Source: Acidobacteriota bacterium (lineage in GTDB: Bacteria > Acidobacteriota > UBA6911 > RPQK01 > JADFOI01). From it: a stretch of 8,782 nt of DNA. The stretch lies in contig JACZQQ010000104.1 of assembly GCA_022545645.1 (NCBI GenBank), positions 1-8,782 of the forward strand, in the 5' to 3' direction. Within the stretch, counting starts at the first letter, position 1. The number at the start of each line of letters is the position of its first letter. Position numbers and translations under genes: made by a program. A model generated the notes under the pieces. The model saw nothing but the letters and a program-made list of their open reading frames with translations, ran no database searches and had not been told where the DNA came from. Of the stretch, positions 1-6,090 are shown in pieces.

Positions 1-131
1 CTCAACTCGTGCCTGGGGGCGGGAGTACGCGATCTGGAGAAAGGACCCTGCAGTGGGTCAGCGAAAACAACCGCATCTTCTTGCGGCTCAACGGATCCCG
101 AGTGGAGATCATTGAGGGCGAGGGAATCTGA
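1..131 (+). CDS. C-terminal end of an unrecognised protein (partial)
   Basis: The first complete codon is at base 3 and the frame runs to TGA at 129-131, giving 42 residues that end in VEIIEGEGI. The 5' end lies outside the window. This frame is chosen over the two other open + frames because it reads as a plausible soluble C-terminus (LQWVSENNRIFLRLNGSRV) with alternating hydrophobic and polar residues like beta strands. I do not recognise the family. The stop is followed by a 133-base gap before the ankyrin gene, so an operon link is not evident. The other two frames also lack early stops over this short stretch, so the call is moderate. Confidence 0.5.
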   Translation, partial: QLVPGGGSTRSGERTLQWVSENNRIFLRLNGSRVEIIEGEGI

Positions 132-165
132 ATCATAGCACCAGACCACTTAACCAAAAAACTTC

Positions 166-196
166 TTTTCACCTCTGTCCCTTTTTCACCTCTGTC
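166..196. repeat. Two direct copies of TTTTCACCTCTGTC, 17-base period
   Basis: The 14-mer TTTTCACCTCTGTC occurs at 166-179 and 183-196, separated by CCT. It lies between the partial gene and the ankyrin gene. The complement contains GGGACAGAGGTGAAAA, related to motifs at 7768-7787 and 8460-8486. It may be a remnant of a small mobile element or a binding site; the sequence does not decide which. Confidence 0.6.
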
Positions 197-264
197 TCAA
201 TAAAACCCGGTCAGCGAGACTTACATCTTGAGAGCCATTTTGATGACCACAGGAGGAGAGCCTC

Positions 265-1182
265 ATGACCACGAGAATAATCAGCTCCGCGTTCCTGATG
301 ATGCTCATTTCTGTCCCAGCTTTTACGCAGGACGTTAATTCACAGCTGATCGAAGCAGGGAAGAAAGGCGAAACCAGGAACATTGAGGGGTTGCTTGCGG
401 CCGGGGCTGAAGTGGATGCGAAAGACGAGAAGGGTGTCACCGCCTTGATGCATGCGTCAGCCGAGGGTCATACCCAGTCGGTTGAAGCGTTGCTCGATGC
501 AGGTGCCGACGTGGATGCCCATGCTAACGATGGGCTGACTGCTCTGATGGTGGTGGCCAGGGGCAACACGGAAATTGTGAGGGCCCTCTTGGATGCAGGA
601 GCGGACGTGAATGCTAAAACCGACACTGGAGTGACCCCTCTGATGGTGGCAGTGGCAATGGGCAACCCGGAAATCGTGCGAGCTCTCCTGGATGCGGGTG
701 CGGAAGTGGATGCAAAGGCCGATAGCGGTGTGACTGCCCTGAAATTAACGGAAAGAAGCGGCTACACCGAACTTAACGAGTTACTCAAGAGCGCTGGAGC
801 GATCGCAACAGAGCCGAGGCGGCCACAAGATACCCTGTTAGCGAACGAATCCTCTGCGATAGACACGGTGGGGGAGATTGTGGTGGCCCAATTTAACTAT
901 TCGGCCACCGACGGAGAAGGCAACTACGCTAAGAATTTTCTTGAGTTGATTGAAGCGGGTCTCATTGCCTCTGATCTGGCCACCGGGATGCAGAATGGAT
1001 ACCAGTTTGTAACCAGCGTTGACGGTGAGACTTTCACGGTCCACGCTGACCCTATTTTACCTGGTGAAACGGGAACCCGGCATTTCTTCGCAGACAAAAG
1101 TGGGGTCATCAGGTGGTCGATAGAGGGTCCGGCCACAATCTTCAGCCCTGGTTTTGGAGAATCAGAACCAGGCCCAGAGTAG
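265..1182 (+). CDS. Exported ankyrin-repeat protein with pilin-like C-terminal domain
   Basis: The 305-residue protein starts at ATG 265, preceded by a strong ribosome binding site (AGGAGGAG around 251-258). Residues 1-22 form a Sec signal peptide (TRIISSAFLMMLISVPAF), so it is probably periplasmic or secreted. Residues about 27-179 are five ankyrin units, shown by recurring GVTALM and ALLDAGADV motifs. The invariant glycines are 33, 32 and 33 residues apart, so the third unit is one residue short. Ankyrin repeats bind other proteins; no catalytic motif is visible. Residues about 196-292 resemble the globular head of Acidobacteriota-type type IV pilins or pseudopilins (SSAIDTVGEIVVAQFNYSAT, NGYQF, TGTRHFFADKSGVIR), but without the N-terminal prepilin helix. 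Ankyrin and signal-peptide calls are secure; the pilin-head similarity is from memory of the family. The partner is unknown. Confidence 0.92.
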   Translation: MTTRIISSAFLMMLISVPAFTQDVNSQLIEAGKKGETRNIEGLLAAGAEVDAKDEKGVTALMHASAEGHTQSVEALLDAGADVDAHANDGLTALMVVARGNTEIVRALLDAGADVNAKTDTGVTPLMVAVAMGNPEIVRALLDAGAEVDAKADSGVTALKLTERSGYTELNELLKSAGAIATEPRRPQDTLLANESSAIDTVGEIVVAQFNYSATDGEGNYAKNFLELIEAGLIASDLATGMQNGYQFVTSVDGETFTVHADPILPGETGTRHFFADKSGVIRWSIEGPATIFSPGFGESEPGPE

Positions 1183-1187
1183 CCATT

Positions 1188-1216
1188 CTGTTCCTGGCAC
1201 CTGGATCAGGACACAG
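1188..1216 (+). other. Bulged hairpin just after the ankyrin gene
   Basis: CTGTTCCTG (1188-1196) pairs with CAGGA and ACAG (1207-1216) with one bulged C and a 10-base loop. It begins six bases after the stop codon, where a terminator would lie, but no T-tract follows, so intrinsic termination is not supported. Confidence 0.3.
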
Positions 1217-1387
1217 ATGAGACAGGAGCCCGGAAAGGGCGGCACAGTGGTGGTCCGCGGGCGAAAAAAACTTCGATCCCCATCTTCCCTCTCTGGTGAA
1301 GGACTGTTGGATTGATCTGGCCAGACCCTAAATGGAAAAATAAATAGTAGCGGGCTGTTATCTGCCTGATTGTAGAGGTGTTAGGTC

Positions 1388-1415
1388 GGGCACTCAGCAA
1401 GGGGTGTGAGTGCTC
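1388..1415 (+). promoter_or_regulatory. Stem-loop in the leader of lemA
   Basis: GCACTCA at 1390-1396 pairs perfectly with TGAGTGC at 1407-1413, and two more pairs (one G-T) extend the stem to nine. The loop is GCAAGGGGTG. It ends 24 bases before the chosen lemA ATG and covers an alternative in-frame GTG at 1410, which makes that GTG an unlikely start. A role in mRNA stability or control of the operon is inference. Confidence 0.35.
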
Positions 1416-1439
1416 GAACAAGGACCGGAGAAACCATCC

Positions 1440-1991
1440 ATGTTTTGGATCTTGATTCTTGCTCTCGGTCTGGTCGCCTGGCTGGTCTTCACCTTCAACA
1501 AACTGGTGCGCACCCGAAACCAGAGCCGAAATGCCTGGGCCGATATCGACGTGCAGCTGAAGCGCCGCTACGATCTGATTCCCAACCTGGTGGAGACGGT
1601 CAAGGGTTATGCCGGACACGAGAAGGAGACCTTTGAAGCCGTCGTTGAGGCCCGCAACCGCGCCATGGCGGCCCAGGGGCCTGCCCAGAAGGGGCCGGCG
1701 GAAGGTCAGTTGGGTCAGGCACTGGGTTCACTCTTTGCCCTGGCCGAGGGCTATCCTGAGCTTCGTGCCGTGGACAACTTTTTACAACTGCAGGGGACTC
1801 TCAGTGAGATCGAGGAGGCCCTTCAAAATGCCCGCCGCTATTACAACGCCGTGGTCCGGGACTTGAACACGGCCATCGAGCAATTTCCCTCCAATCTGGT
1901 GGCGGGTCTGTTCGGCTTCACACTTGGCGACTTTTTCAAGATTGAGGCAGCCGAGCGGGAGGCTCCCCGCGTCGATTTGGACTCAGAGTGA
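1440..1991 (+). CDS. lemA: LemA family membrane-anchored protein
   Basis: The 183-residue protein has one N-terminal membrane segment (residues 2-18, FWILILALGLVAWLVF) followed by the family hallmark NAWADIDVQLKRRYDLIPNL and VETVKGYAGHEKETFEAVVEAR split over residues 31-62. The later YPELRAVDNFLQLQ, LNTAIEQFPSN and GF..GDFF motifs are also typical, as is the length. LemA proteins form an N-out, helical cytoplasmic or periplasmic domain; their molecular role is not settled. The ATG at 1440 is preferred over GTG 1410 because it starts the membrane helix directly and has GGACCGGAG upstream at 1422-1430. The next gene overlaps the stop by four bases, which indicates translational coupling. LemA next to DUF2207 is a recurrent bacterial arrangement. 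Confidence 0.96.
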   Translation: MFWILILALGLVAWLVFTFNKLVRTRNQSRNAWADIDVQLKRRYDLIPNLVETVKGYAGHEKETFEAVVEARNRAMAAQGPAQKGPAEGQLGQALGSLFALAEGYPELRAVDNFLQLQGTLSEIEEALQNARRYYNAVVRDLNTAIEQFPSNLVAGLFGFTLGDFFKIEAAEREAPRVDLDSE

Positions 1992-3751
1992 GAAACACGA
2001 CTCGACTTCTACTTTTTCGCCTGGCACTTTTATTCATTGCCCTCATTTTCCTGGGCAACCCCTTTGCCGACCAACCACTCCTGGCTCGTTCCTTGGTTCA
2101 CGAGAGTTTTCACGCCGACATTCGCGTTTTTCCAAATGGGGAACTGGAGGTGACTGAAACCATACGAACCCGTTTCGAGGGTTCCTGGAATGGACTCTAC
2201 CGGTTCATCCCCGTTCAGTATGTCACCCCGCAGGGTTTCAGCTACAAGCTTCGACTCGATCTGGAGAGTATCACCGACGAGCTGATGCGCCCTTTACGTT
2301 ACGAGACCACCTCGGAGAGACATTATCGGAAGTTCACCATCTGGATTCCCGGGGCCCAGGACGCAATCCGTACGGTGGTCATCCGCTATCGTGTGGAATT
2401 CGGTCTCCGTTTTCTGGATGACTACGACGAGCTTTACTGGAATGTGACCGGCGATGAGGGACTGGTCCCCATTGAACTGGCCAGTGCCCGCATCCAGCTT
2501 CCCTCTGAGGTGACGGGCACCCGGGTTGTGGCTTTCACCGGGGCCCACGGTTCTCAGGAATCAGCAGCCCAGGTCCAGGTAGCCGGAGAGACGGTCACCA
2601 TCCAGGCAACGAGAGAGCTGAACATTCGGGAAGGTCTCACCGTGGCGGTGGCATGGGATACGGGAATCATCCACAGACCCGGCGGGAGTGAGAAAGCCCT
2701 CTTCTTCCTCTCCAACAACTGGATCTTTGTCGCGCCTCTTTTGGCCTTTTTCTTGATGTACTGGCGCTGGCACACCCGCGGTCGTGATCCTCGACAACTT
2801 CCCATTTCGCCGCAGTATGAACCGCCCAAAGGTTTGACTCCCGCCGAGGTGGGAACCTTAGTCGACAACTATCCGGATCTCAGAGACATCACAGCCACGC
2901 TGGTCGATCTGGCAGTGAGAGGCTATATGCTTATCGAGGAAAGGGAGACCGATACCTGGTTTGGCCTTTCCTCAAAGACCGAGTACACCTTTACCCTTCT
3001 AAAAACGGAGCCGGAATGGGGGGAACTGCTCCCTCACGAGAACAAGTTATTGCGATCAATATTTTCCGATGGGAGACTGGGTTCGGTGGATCTGGCTGAT
3101 CTGGAGAACGAGTTTTACAAGGAGCTTCCCGGCATTCGTGATCGGATTTATGAGAAGCTGATCAAGCGCAAATTCTATGCCGCTCGTCCCGACAAAGTGA
3201 AGCAGCCCTATGTCTTCGCGGCCATAGCAATCCCCAGCATCTTGATCCTCCTAACCAGGTTTCTTCCCGTCGGCGACTGGCTGGGTCAGACCGAACTGGG
3301 CCTTATTGTTGCAAGCCTCCTGTGCGGCTTGCCTGTTGCCTTCTTCGGTTGGTTCATGCCCGCCCGTACCCCGCTGGGTGCTCGAACCCTGGAGCGAGTG
3401 CTGGGATTTGAAGAGTTCATCAGACGGGTCGAATCCGATCGCTTCAAACGGATGATCACAGGACCGGAGCAGTTTGAAAAGCTTCTGCCCTTTGCCATGG
3501 CTTTGAGCGTTGAAAAAAAGTGGGCAGCGGCCTTCAAAGACCTGTATAAAGAGCCACCTGACTGGTACCGTGGCTCAAACCCCACAGGATTCCACGTCGG
3601 TTCCTTCGTTTCCAATTTAAGCCGCATGTCCACCCAGACGGGTGCCATGATGTCCTCCTCACCCCGCAGCTCCGGCGGTTCCGGTTTTGGAGGGGGAGGA
3701 GGGGGTTTCAGTGGAGGAGGCTTTGGTGGGGGAGGCACGGGAGGATTTTGA
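1988..3751 (+). CDS. DUF2207 domain membrane protein with Gly-rich tail
   Basis: The 587-residue protein starts at GTG 1988, which shares GTGA with the lemA stop. Residues 1-34 hold a signal or first membrane helix (RLALLFIALIFLG). Residues about 37-225 form the beta-rich extracytoplasmic DUF2207 domain. A membrane helix follows at about 245-260 (WIFVAPLLAFFLMYW). A cytoplasmic stretch starts with QYEPPKGLTPAEVGTL, and a hydrophobic pair lies at about 408-424 and 436-456. The family hallmark near the C-terminus is FEKLLPFAMALSVEKKWAAAF (split over 496-516). The last 27 residues are almost pure Gly/Ser/Phe and end in GGTGGF, usual for this family. Function is unproven; co-occurrence with LemA suggests a shared envelope role. 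No ribosome binding site is evident at the start, consistent with coupling to lemA. Confidence 0.95.
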   Translation: MRNTTRLLLFRLALLFIALIFLGNPFADQPLLARSLVHESFHADIRVFPNGELEVTETIRTRFEGSWNGLYRFIPVQYVTPQGFSYKLRLDLESITDELMRPLRYETTSERHYRKFTIWIPGAQDAIRTVVIRYRVEFGLRFLDDYDELYWNVTGDEGLVPIELASARIQLPSEVTGTRVVAFTGAHGSQESAAQVQVAGETVTIQATRELNIREGLTVAVAWDTGIIHRPGGSEKALFFLSNNWIFVAPLLAFFLMYWRWHTRGRDPRQLPISPQYEPPKGLTPAEVGTLVDNYPDLRDITATLVDLAVRGYMLIEERETDTWFGLSSKTEYTFTLLKTEPEWGELLPHENKLLRSIFSDGRLGSVDLADLENEFYKELPGIRDRIYEKLIKRKFYAARPDKVKQPYVFAAIAIPSILILLTRFLPVGDWLGQTELGLIVASLLCGLPVAFFGWFMPARTPLGARTLERVLGFEEFIRRVESDRFKRMITGPEQFEKLLPFAMALSVEKKWAAAFKDLYKEPPDWYRGSNPTGFHVGSFVSNLSRMSTQTGAMMSSSPRSSGGSGFGGGGGGFSGGGFGGGGTGGF

Positions 3752-3820
3752 AGGGGTCTGGAAGAGGTATCGGGACAAAATCAACTACATGTGAACCGAT
3801 CTGCTTTCTAACCCACACTT

Positions 3821-3846
3821 CTGTCGCGAAATGCCGTTCGCGACAG
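3821..3846. other. Perfect 10-bp hairpin downstream of the DUF2207 gene
   Basis: CTGTCGCGAA (3821-3830) is exactly complementary to TTCGCGACAG (3837-3846) around a six-base loop ATGCCG. It sits 70 bases after the DUF2207 stop and directly abuts the first REP-like copy. No T-tract follows, so it is not a classic intrinsic terminator, but it could block 3' exonucleases or end transcription with Rho. Each arm contains TCGCGA. Confidence 0.6.
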
Positions 3847-3891
3847 CCAGTCTCCGATAAGCCGACTATACGGCCAAGTGGACTGGACCGG
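3847..3891 (+). repeat. REP-like repeat, copy 1
   Basis: This copy holds TCTCCGATAA followed by GCCGACTATACGGCCAAGTG and GACTGGACCGG. Bases 3851-3882 are identical to 5021-5052, and 3861-3891 match 7516-7546 at 30 of 31 positions. It can fold: outer CCAGTC (3847-3852) pairs with GACTGG (3881-3886), and inner GCCG pairs with CGGC around ACTATA. Non-coding context at the boundary between the lemA operon and the accessory region. Confidence 0.85.
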
Positions 3892-3951
3892 CTAGTTAGG
3901 CCTCACAGGTATTGCATTGTCAATCAGTAGAATGTTCAAATGACATAGACA

Positions 3952-4071
3952 ATGTCTTCACAGAAGAAGCTACGTTCAATCGATATCAAGCTCTTGGATG
4001 ATCTCTTCGAGATGGGAGGCGGCTTACGTTTGTCGGCGATTGGGAGGAGCCATCTGGGGAATCCTGGTTAG
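3952..4071 (+). pseudogene. N-terminal remnant of an LDDLFEMGGG-type protein
   Basis: An ATG at 3952 opens 24 residues, MSSQKKLRSID then IKLLDDLFEMGGG (ending at 4023). These resemble the N-terminus of a hypothetical family I associate with genomic islands and defence loci, whose members continue GGGYVLDFS. Here the likeness stops: reading TACGTT (YV) at 4025 needs a one-base shift, and the remaining frame ends at TAG 4069-4071 after 39 codons. Complete members are far longer. I infer a truncated, non-functional gene. Family identification is from memory; the clean break after MGGG is seen directly. Confidence 0.45.
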
Positions 4072-4124
4072 AACCTCAAGAAGGGACAATTAAGGATGTT
4101 CGTGATTCAAATGAAAAATTATAA
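4002..4124 (+). pseudogene. Open C-terminal fragment ending DVRDSNEKL
   Basis: In the frame next to the preceding remnant, codons from 4002 are open and read ...RLTFVGDWEEPSGESW, LEPQEGTIKDVRDSNEKL, stopping at TAA 4122-4124. The composition and codon choice look like real protein, but there is no start codon and a TGA lies at 3999. It overlaps the start of the next gene by 29 bases. It may be the back half of the same broken gene, joined by an internal deletion, or a different remnant. I do not recognise it. Confidence 0.35.
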
Positions 4125-4626
4125 AGTCATATCGTTGCTGGTTGCTGTTCTTTTTCTTTGTTCCGTAAATCTGTGTTTGGGACAAACGTTGGATGAATCA
4201 GATTTAGTTATTTTTGAAAGCGAAGTTTATCATGTGAGTTTCTATTATCCAAAGAGTCTTCTTATTCCCCAGGAAACTCCGCCTCAAGAGAATATGATGT
4301 ATAGATTTCAATCATCATTAGGTAGTGATGCATGGTTGACTGTCAGGTTTATTTCCCCCGAACAAGCCTCATCATTAACCATGACATGTAAAGATGAAAT
4401 TAAGGTCAAAATATTAAATTTGGATTGTGAAACTATTGAGTTATCAGAAAATTTATACACATATATCGAATATTCAAGTAGCTTCTTAAAAGAAGGACAG
4501 CTTAGAGCCATCGCTTGGATTGAGCATCCGAATGGTGGTATTATTGATATACAATTTTCACCAATTGATGAAAATCAGAAACAACTTTTCAGAGATATTA
4601 TAAAATCTATTAGATTACTTGAATAG
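4096..4626 (+). CDS. Exported hypothetical protein in AT-rich DNA
   Basis: The 176-residue protein has an N-terminal signal peptide (KVISLLVAVLFLCSVNLCLG, cleavage likely before QTLDES). The roughly 145-residue mature part has features such as SEVYHVSFYYPKSLLIP, DAWLTVRFI and HPNGGIIDIQFSP. This pattern recalls small PsbP/DcrB-like alpha-beta domains, but I cannot assign a family. ATG 4096 is preceded by AAGGGA at 4081-4086 with nine-base spacing. ATG 4111 gives a cleaner signal peptide (MKNYKV) and remains possible. The gene is strikingly AT-rich: in 4381-4440 only 15 of 60 bases are G or C. Neighbours are GC-rich, which indicates recent acquisition. It lies between two identical 32-base direct repeats (3851-3882, 5021-5052) and behind broken gene fragments. 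Confidence 0.85.
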   Translation: MFVIQMKNYKVISLLVAVLFLCSVNLCLGQTLDESDLVIFESEVYHVSFYYPKSLLIPQETPPQENMMYRFQSSLGSDAWLTVRFISPEQASSLTMTCKDEIKVKILNLDCETIELSENLYTYIEYSSSFLKEGQLRAIAWIEHPNGGIIDIQFSPIDENQKQLFRDIIKSIRLLE

Positions 4627-4641
4627 GCTTTTGGATGTCGG

Positions 4642-4860
4642 TTATGAACCCTGGGTCGCCCACTCCGCAAGCCAAATGGCCGCGATGATCGACGCCAGAA
4701 ACAGGAATAGGATCAGCTCTGCGATGCGAAACCAGCGCCGGTTTCGGGCGATACTTTCGGCACCTGGCCTGGCCCGCTGCACGGCCGCTGAGGCCTCAAC
4801 CCCAGCAAGGTATTCCGGGCTGTTCAGTTCGGCTGTCTCGGCGAGTGTCCTACCAAGCAC
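4642..4860 (-). CDS. Small single-pass membrane protein, unknown function
   Basis: The 72-residue protein starts at GTG 4860 (reading leftwards), with AGGG about ten bases upstream. An in-frame TAA 18 bases before the GTG bars a longer version with a distant start. Residues 1-47 are polar (LGRTLAETAELNSPEYLAG, RPGAESIARNRRWFR), and residues about 48-67 form one strong membrane helix (ELILFLFLASIIAAIWLAEW) near the C-terminus, so it is probably tail-anchored with a cytosolic N-terminus. Codon use is GC-rich and unlike the AT-rich gene it converges on; the stop codons are only 15 bases apart. The opposite frame here is open but reads as low-quality sequence. The family is not recognised. Confidence 0.65.
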   Translation of the reverse strand: MLGRTLAETAELNSPEYLAGVEASAAVQRARPGAESIARNRRWFRIAELILFLFLASIIAAIWLAEWATQGS

Positions 4861-4865
4861 GACAT

Positions 4866-4898
4866 CGTCACCCTTTTAAATGGTGACGGTCTTTTTTT
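4866..4898 (+). terminator. Intrinsic terminator, + strand
   Basis: CGTCACC (4866-4872) pairs with GGTGACG (4882-4888) around CTTTTAAAT, and A-T and T-G pairs extend the stem. GTC and seven consecutive T residues (4892-4898) follow. It could end transcription from the AT-rich gene, although it lies 240 bases after that stop, beyond the convergent small gene. On the minus strand the same stem would enclose the AGGG ribosome binding site of the 72-residue protein. Confidence 0.6.
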
Positions 4899-5020
4899 GG
4901 TTCGTAGGTCAAGTCTTATTTTTGCTGTAAATTTCGGATTTGGGCGAGCCCTGTTGGAGGGCCGTGGCGTTAATCAAACAGACACTTGGATAAAAACGCC
5001 GGGTCGTCGATTGGTTCACT

Positions 5021-5052
5021 TCTCCGATAAGCCGACTATACGGCCAAGTGGA
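5021..5052 (+). repeat. REP-like repeat, copy 2
   Basis: These 32 bases are identical to 3851-3882 in copy 1. The likeness stops sharply at both ends (base 5020 differs, and from 5053 onward GATAGT replaces GACTGG). CACTT at 5016-5020 can pair with AAGTG at 5046-5050. It lies 35 bases upstream of a sigma70-like promoter. Confidence 0.88.
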
Positions 5053-5086
5053 TAGTGCGATCTGTCGCCCCACTGATCCGTTTTGA

Positions 5087-5115
5087 TTGACAGCACATTA
5101 AGCGCTGTCTAGCAT
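5087..5115 (+). promoter_or_regulatory. Sigma70-type promoter of the coiled-coil gene
   Basis: A consensus -35 box TTGACA (5087-5092) is followed after exactly 17 bases by TAGCAT (5110-5115; four of six to TATAAT). Transcription would start near 5121-5124, only a few bases before the ATG at 5126. That agrees with the absence of any ribosome binding site and suggests a leaderless mRNA. Confidence 0.6.
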
Positions 5116-5125
5116 TGGTCACATT

Positions 5126-5716
5126 ATGGCTAGAGGACACAACCTGCGAGAGCGTCGACTTTTTACAGATCTGGCAGAGAAGAACCGTCTGAGCGCCGAG
5201 CTCCGGCGCGTGGCCCATAGCATGCGGCGATGGCAAGATCGGATGAAGAAACGTCGCAGCAAGAGGTGGCAGGCGCAATATCGCAGTTCCATCGAGCGTG
5301 CTGGTTCCAGGCTCGAAGTGCTCGAACGAGAAGTATTGGCTCAGGCCGAAGATCTCAAGTCGCGCATTGAGGAAGAGCTTGACATTTCGGTGCAGGAAGT
5401 GAGCCAGTTCGAGGAGCAATACAAGAAGGAACTCGACGAGTTGGTCTCGGCCCAAAAAGAGCTGCGCGAAGCCGAAGAAGCTCGTGTCCAGACAGAAGCG
5501 GCTGCCGCGGATCAGACTTCCCATTCGCAGGAGACCGCCGAGCTTCTGTCGAAGCTACGACGCAGACATCGGCGCACTGAACGGCAGGTTCGTCGAGAGG
5601 CGAAGGATGTAACGTCAGTCGAGCGTGAGATCGCATCCGAGGAAAGGGACAAGGAAGTTCTCACCAAGGAACTCCAGAGAGTCATCGAAGAGGTCCAGGC
5701 GCTTCGGCAGGCGTAG
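5126..5716 (+). CDS. Highly charged coiled-coil protein, unknown function
   Basis: The 196-residue protein has no signal peptide or membrane helix. Residues 1-60 are very basic (RRWQDRMKKRRSKRWQ), which could bind nucleic acid. Residues about 60-125 are a Glu/Lys-rich heptad-like coiled coil (LEVLEREVLAQAEDLKSRIE, QFEEQYKKELDELVSAQKEL). A short Ala/Thr/Gln break follows at 126-140, then a second charged helix to the end with a basic patch KLRRRHRRTERQVRR at about 142-156. Such layouts occur in structural, chromosome-binding and cytoskeleton-like proteins, but no family is recognised. Codon use is well balanced and GC-rich, which supports real coding. The ATG lacks a ribosome binding site; a promoter ends ten bases upstream, so leaderless translation is inferred. 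It stands alone between repeat copies 2 and 3. Confidence 0.78.
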   Translation: MARGHNLRERRLFTDLAEKNRLSAELRRVAHSMRRWQDRMKKRRSKRWQAQYRSSIERAGSRLEVLEREVLAQAEDLKSRIEEELDISVQEVSQFEEQYKKELDELVSAQKELREAEEARVQTEAAAADQTSHSQETAELLSKLRRRHRRTERQVRREAKDVTSVEREIASEERDKEVLTKELQRVIEEVQALRQA

Positions 5717-6032
5717 AAGACTCTAGACCTCCGCAGCTAGGCATTATCAACCTAACCCTCGGAAGCCAAGTCAACCTCCAATGGTCGTGGTTTGATCAGG
5801 CTGCCGTGGCCGCGTCCGAGACTGCTAAAGAACGTGCCCTCAACGGCCGAGGGTGGGCCGATTTTAGTCTTCGCCTTCCCAAACGGATAAGATTTTGCAC
5901 TGTACGTCGTCAGAGTAATTCTGACAGAAGCTCGCTTTTTCTAAGAGACGGCTGTCCAAGTCATACCAATCCAGTCCAAAGGTTCTCGATCCTGCGTCGA
6001 GCCACGCGCTGCGATCCCCGACCTCTACCACT

Positions 6033-6063
6033 CTTCCGATATGCCGACTATACGGCCATGTGC
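6033..6063 (+). repeat. REP-like repeat, copy 3 (diverged)
   Basis: The 16-base core GCCGACTATACGGCCA (6043-6058) is identical to copies 1, 2 and 5. The flanks carry substitutions: TTCCGATAT in place of CTCCGATAA, and TGTGC in place of AGTGG. It is the most diverged + strand copy. Confidence 0.8.
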
Positions 6064-6067
6064 GAAT

Positions 6068-6090
6068 AACCGCTCAGAGGATAAGCGGTT
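6068..6090. other. 7-bp hairpin next to repeat copy 3
   Basis: AACCGCT (6068-6074) pairs exactly with AGCGGTT (6084-6090) around a nine-base loop. No T-tract follows. Part of it (GCTCAGAGGATA) looks like a tRNA D arm, but spacing to the later TCGAATC is about 15 bases too short for a tRNA. Confidence 0.4.

Larger units (their letters stand above)
4899..5125. other. Non-coding gap with a repeat and a promoter
   Basis: No supported gene is seen. It holds a GGCGTT (4966-4971)/AACGCC (4995-5000) inverted pair, a CACTTGG at 4983-4989 that mirrors the CCAAGTG at 5045-5051 exactly 70 bases end to end with its flanking base, repeat copy 2, and the promoter of the coiled-coil gene. Confidence 0.6.

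Noticed and set aside
1206..1619. 137-codon minus frame over the lemA leader.
   Set aside because: Overlaps the well-supported LemA N-terminus antisense and shows no family features.
3286..3738. 150-codon minus frame starting MPPPPKPPPLKPPPPPP.
   Set aside because: Complement of the glycine-rich DUF2207 tail; the proline run is a direct consequence.
3748..3930. 60-codon + frame through the first repeat.
   Set aside because: It reads through the hairpin and the repeat in a low-complexity, Arg/Pro-rich frame with no ribosome binding site; similar peptide in the frame at 7394-7645 comes only from the shared repeat DNA.
5036..5524. 162-codon minus frame opposite the coiled-coil gene.
   Set aside because: It is the antisense shadow of a charged coiled coil, which gives Leu/Phe-rich sequence, and it begins inside repeat copy 2.
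5806..6069. 87-codon + frame downstream of the coiled-coil gene.
   Set aside because: Arg/Ser/Pro-rich composition, no start signal, ends within repeat copy 3; treated as chance.
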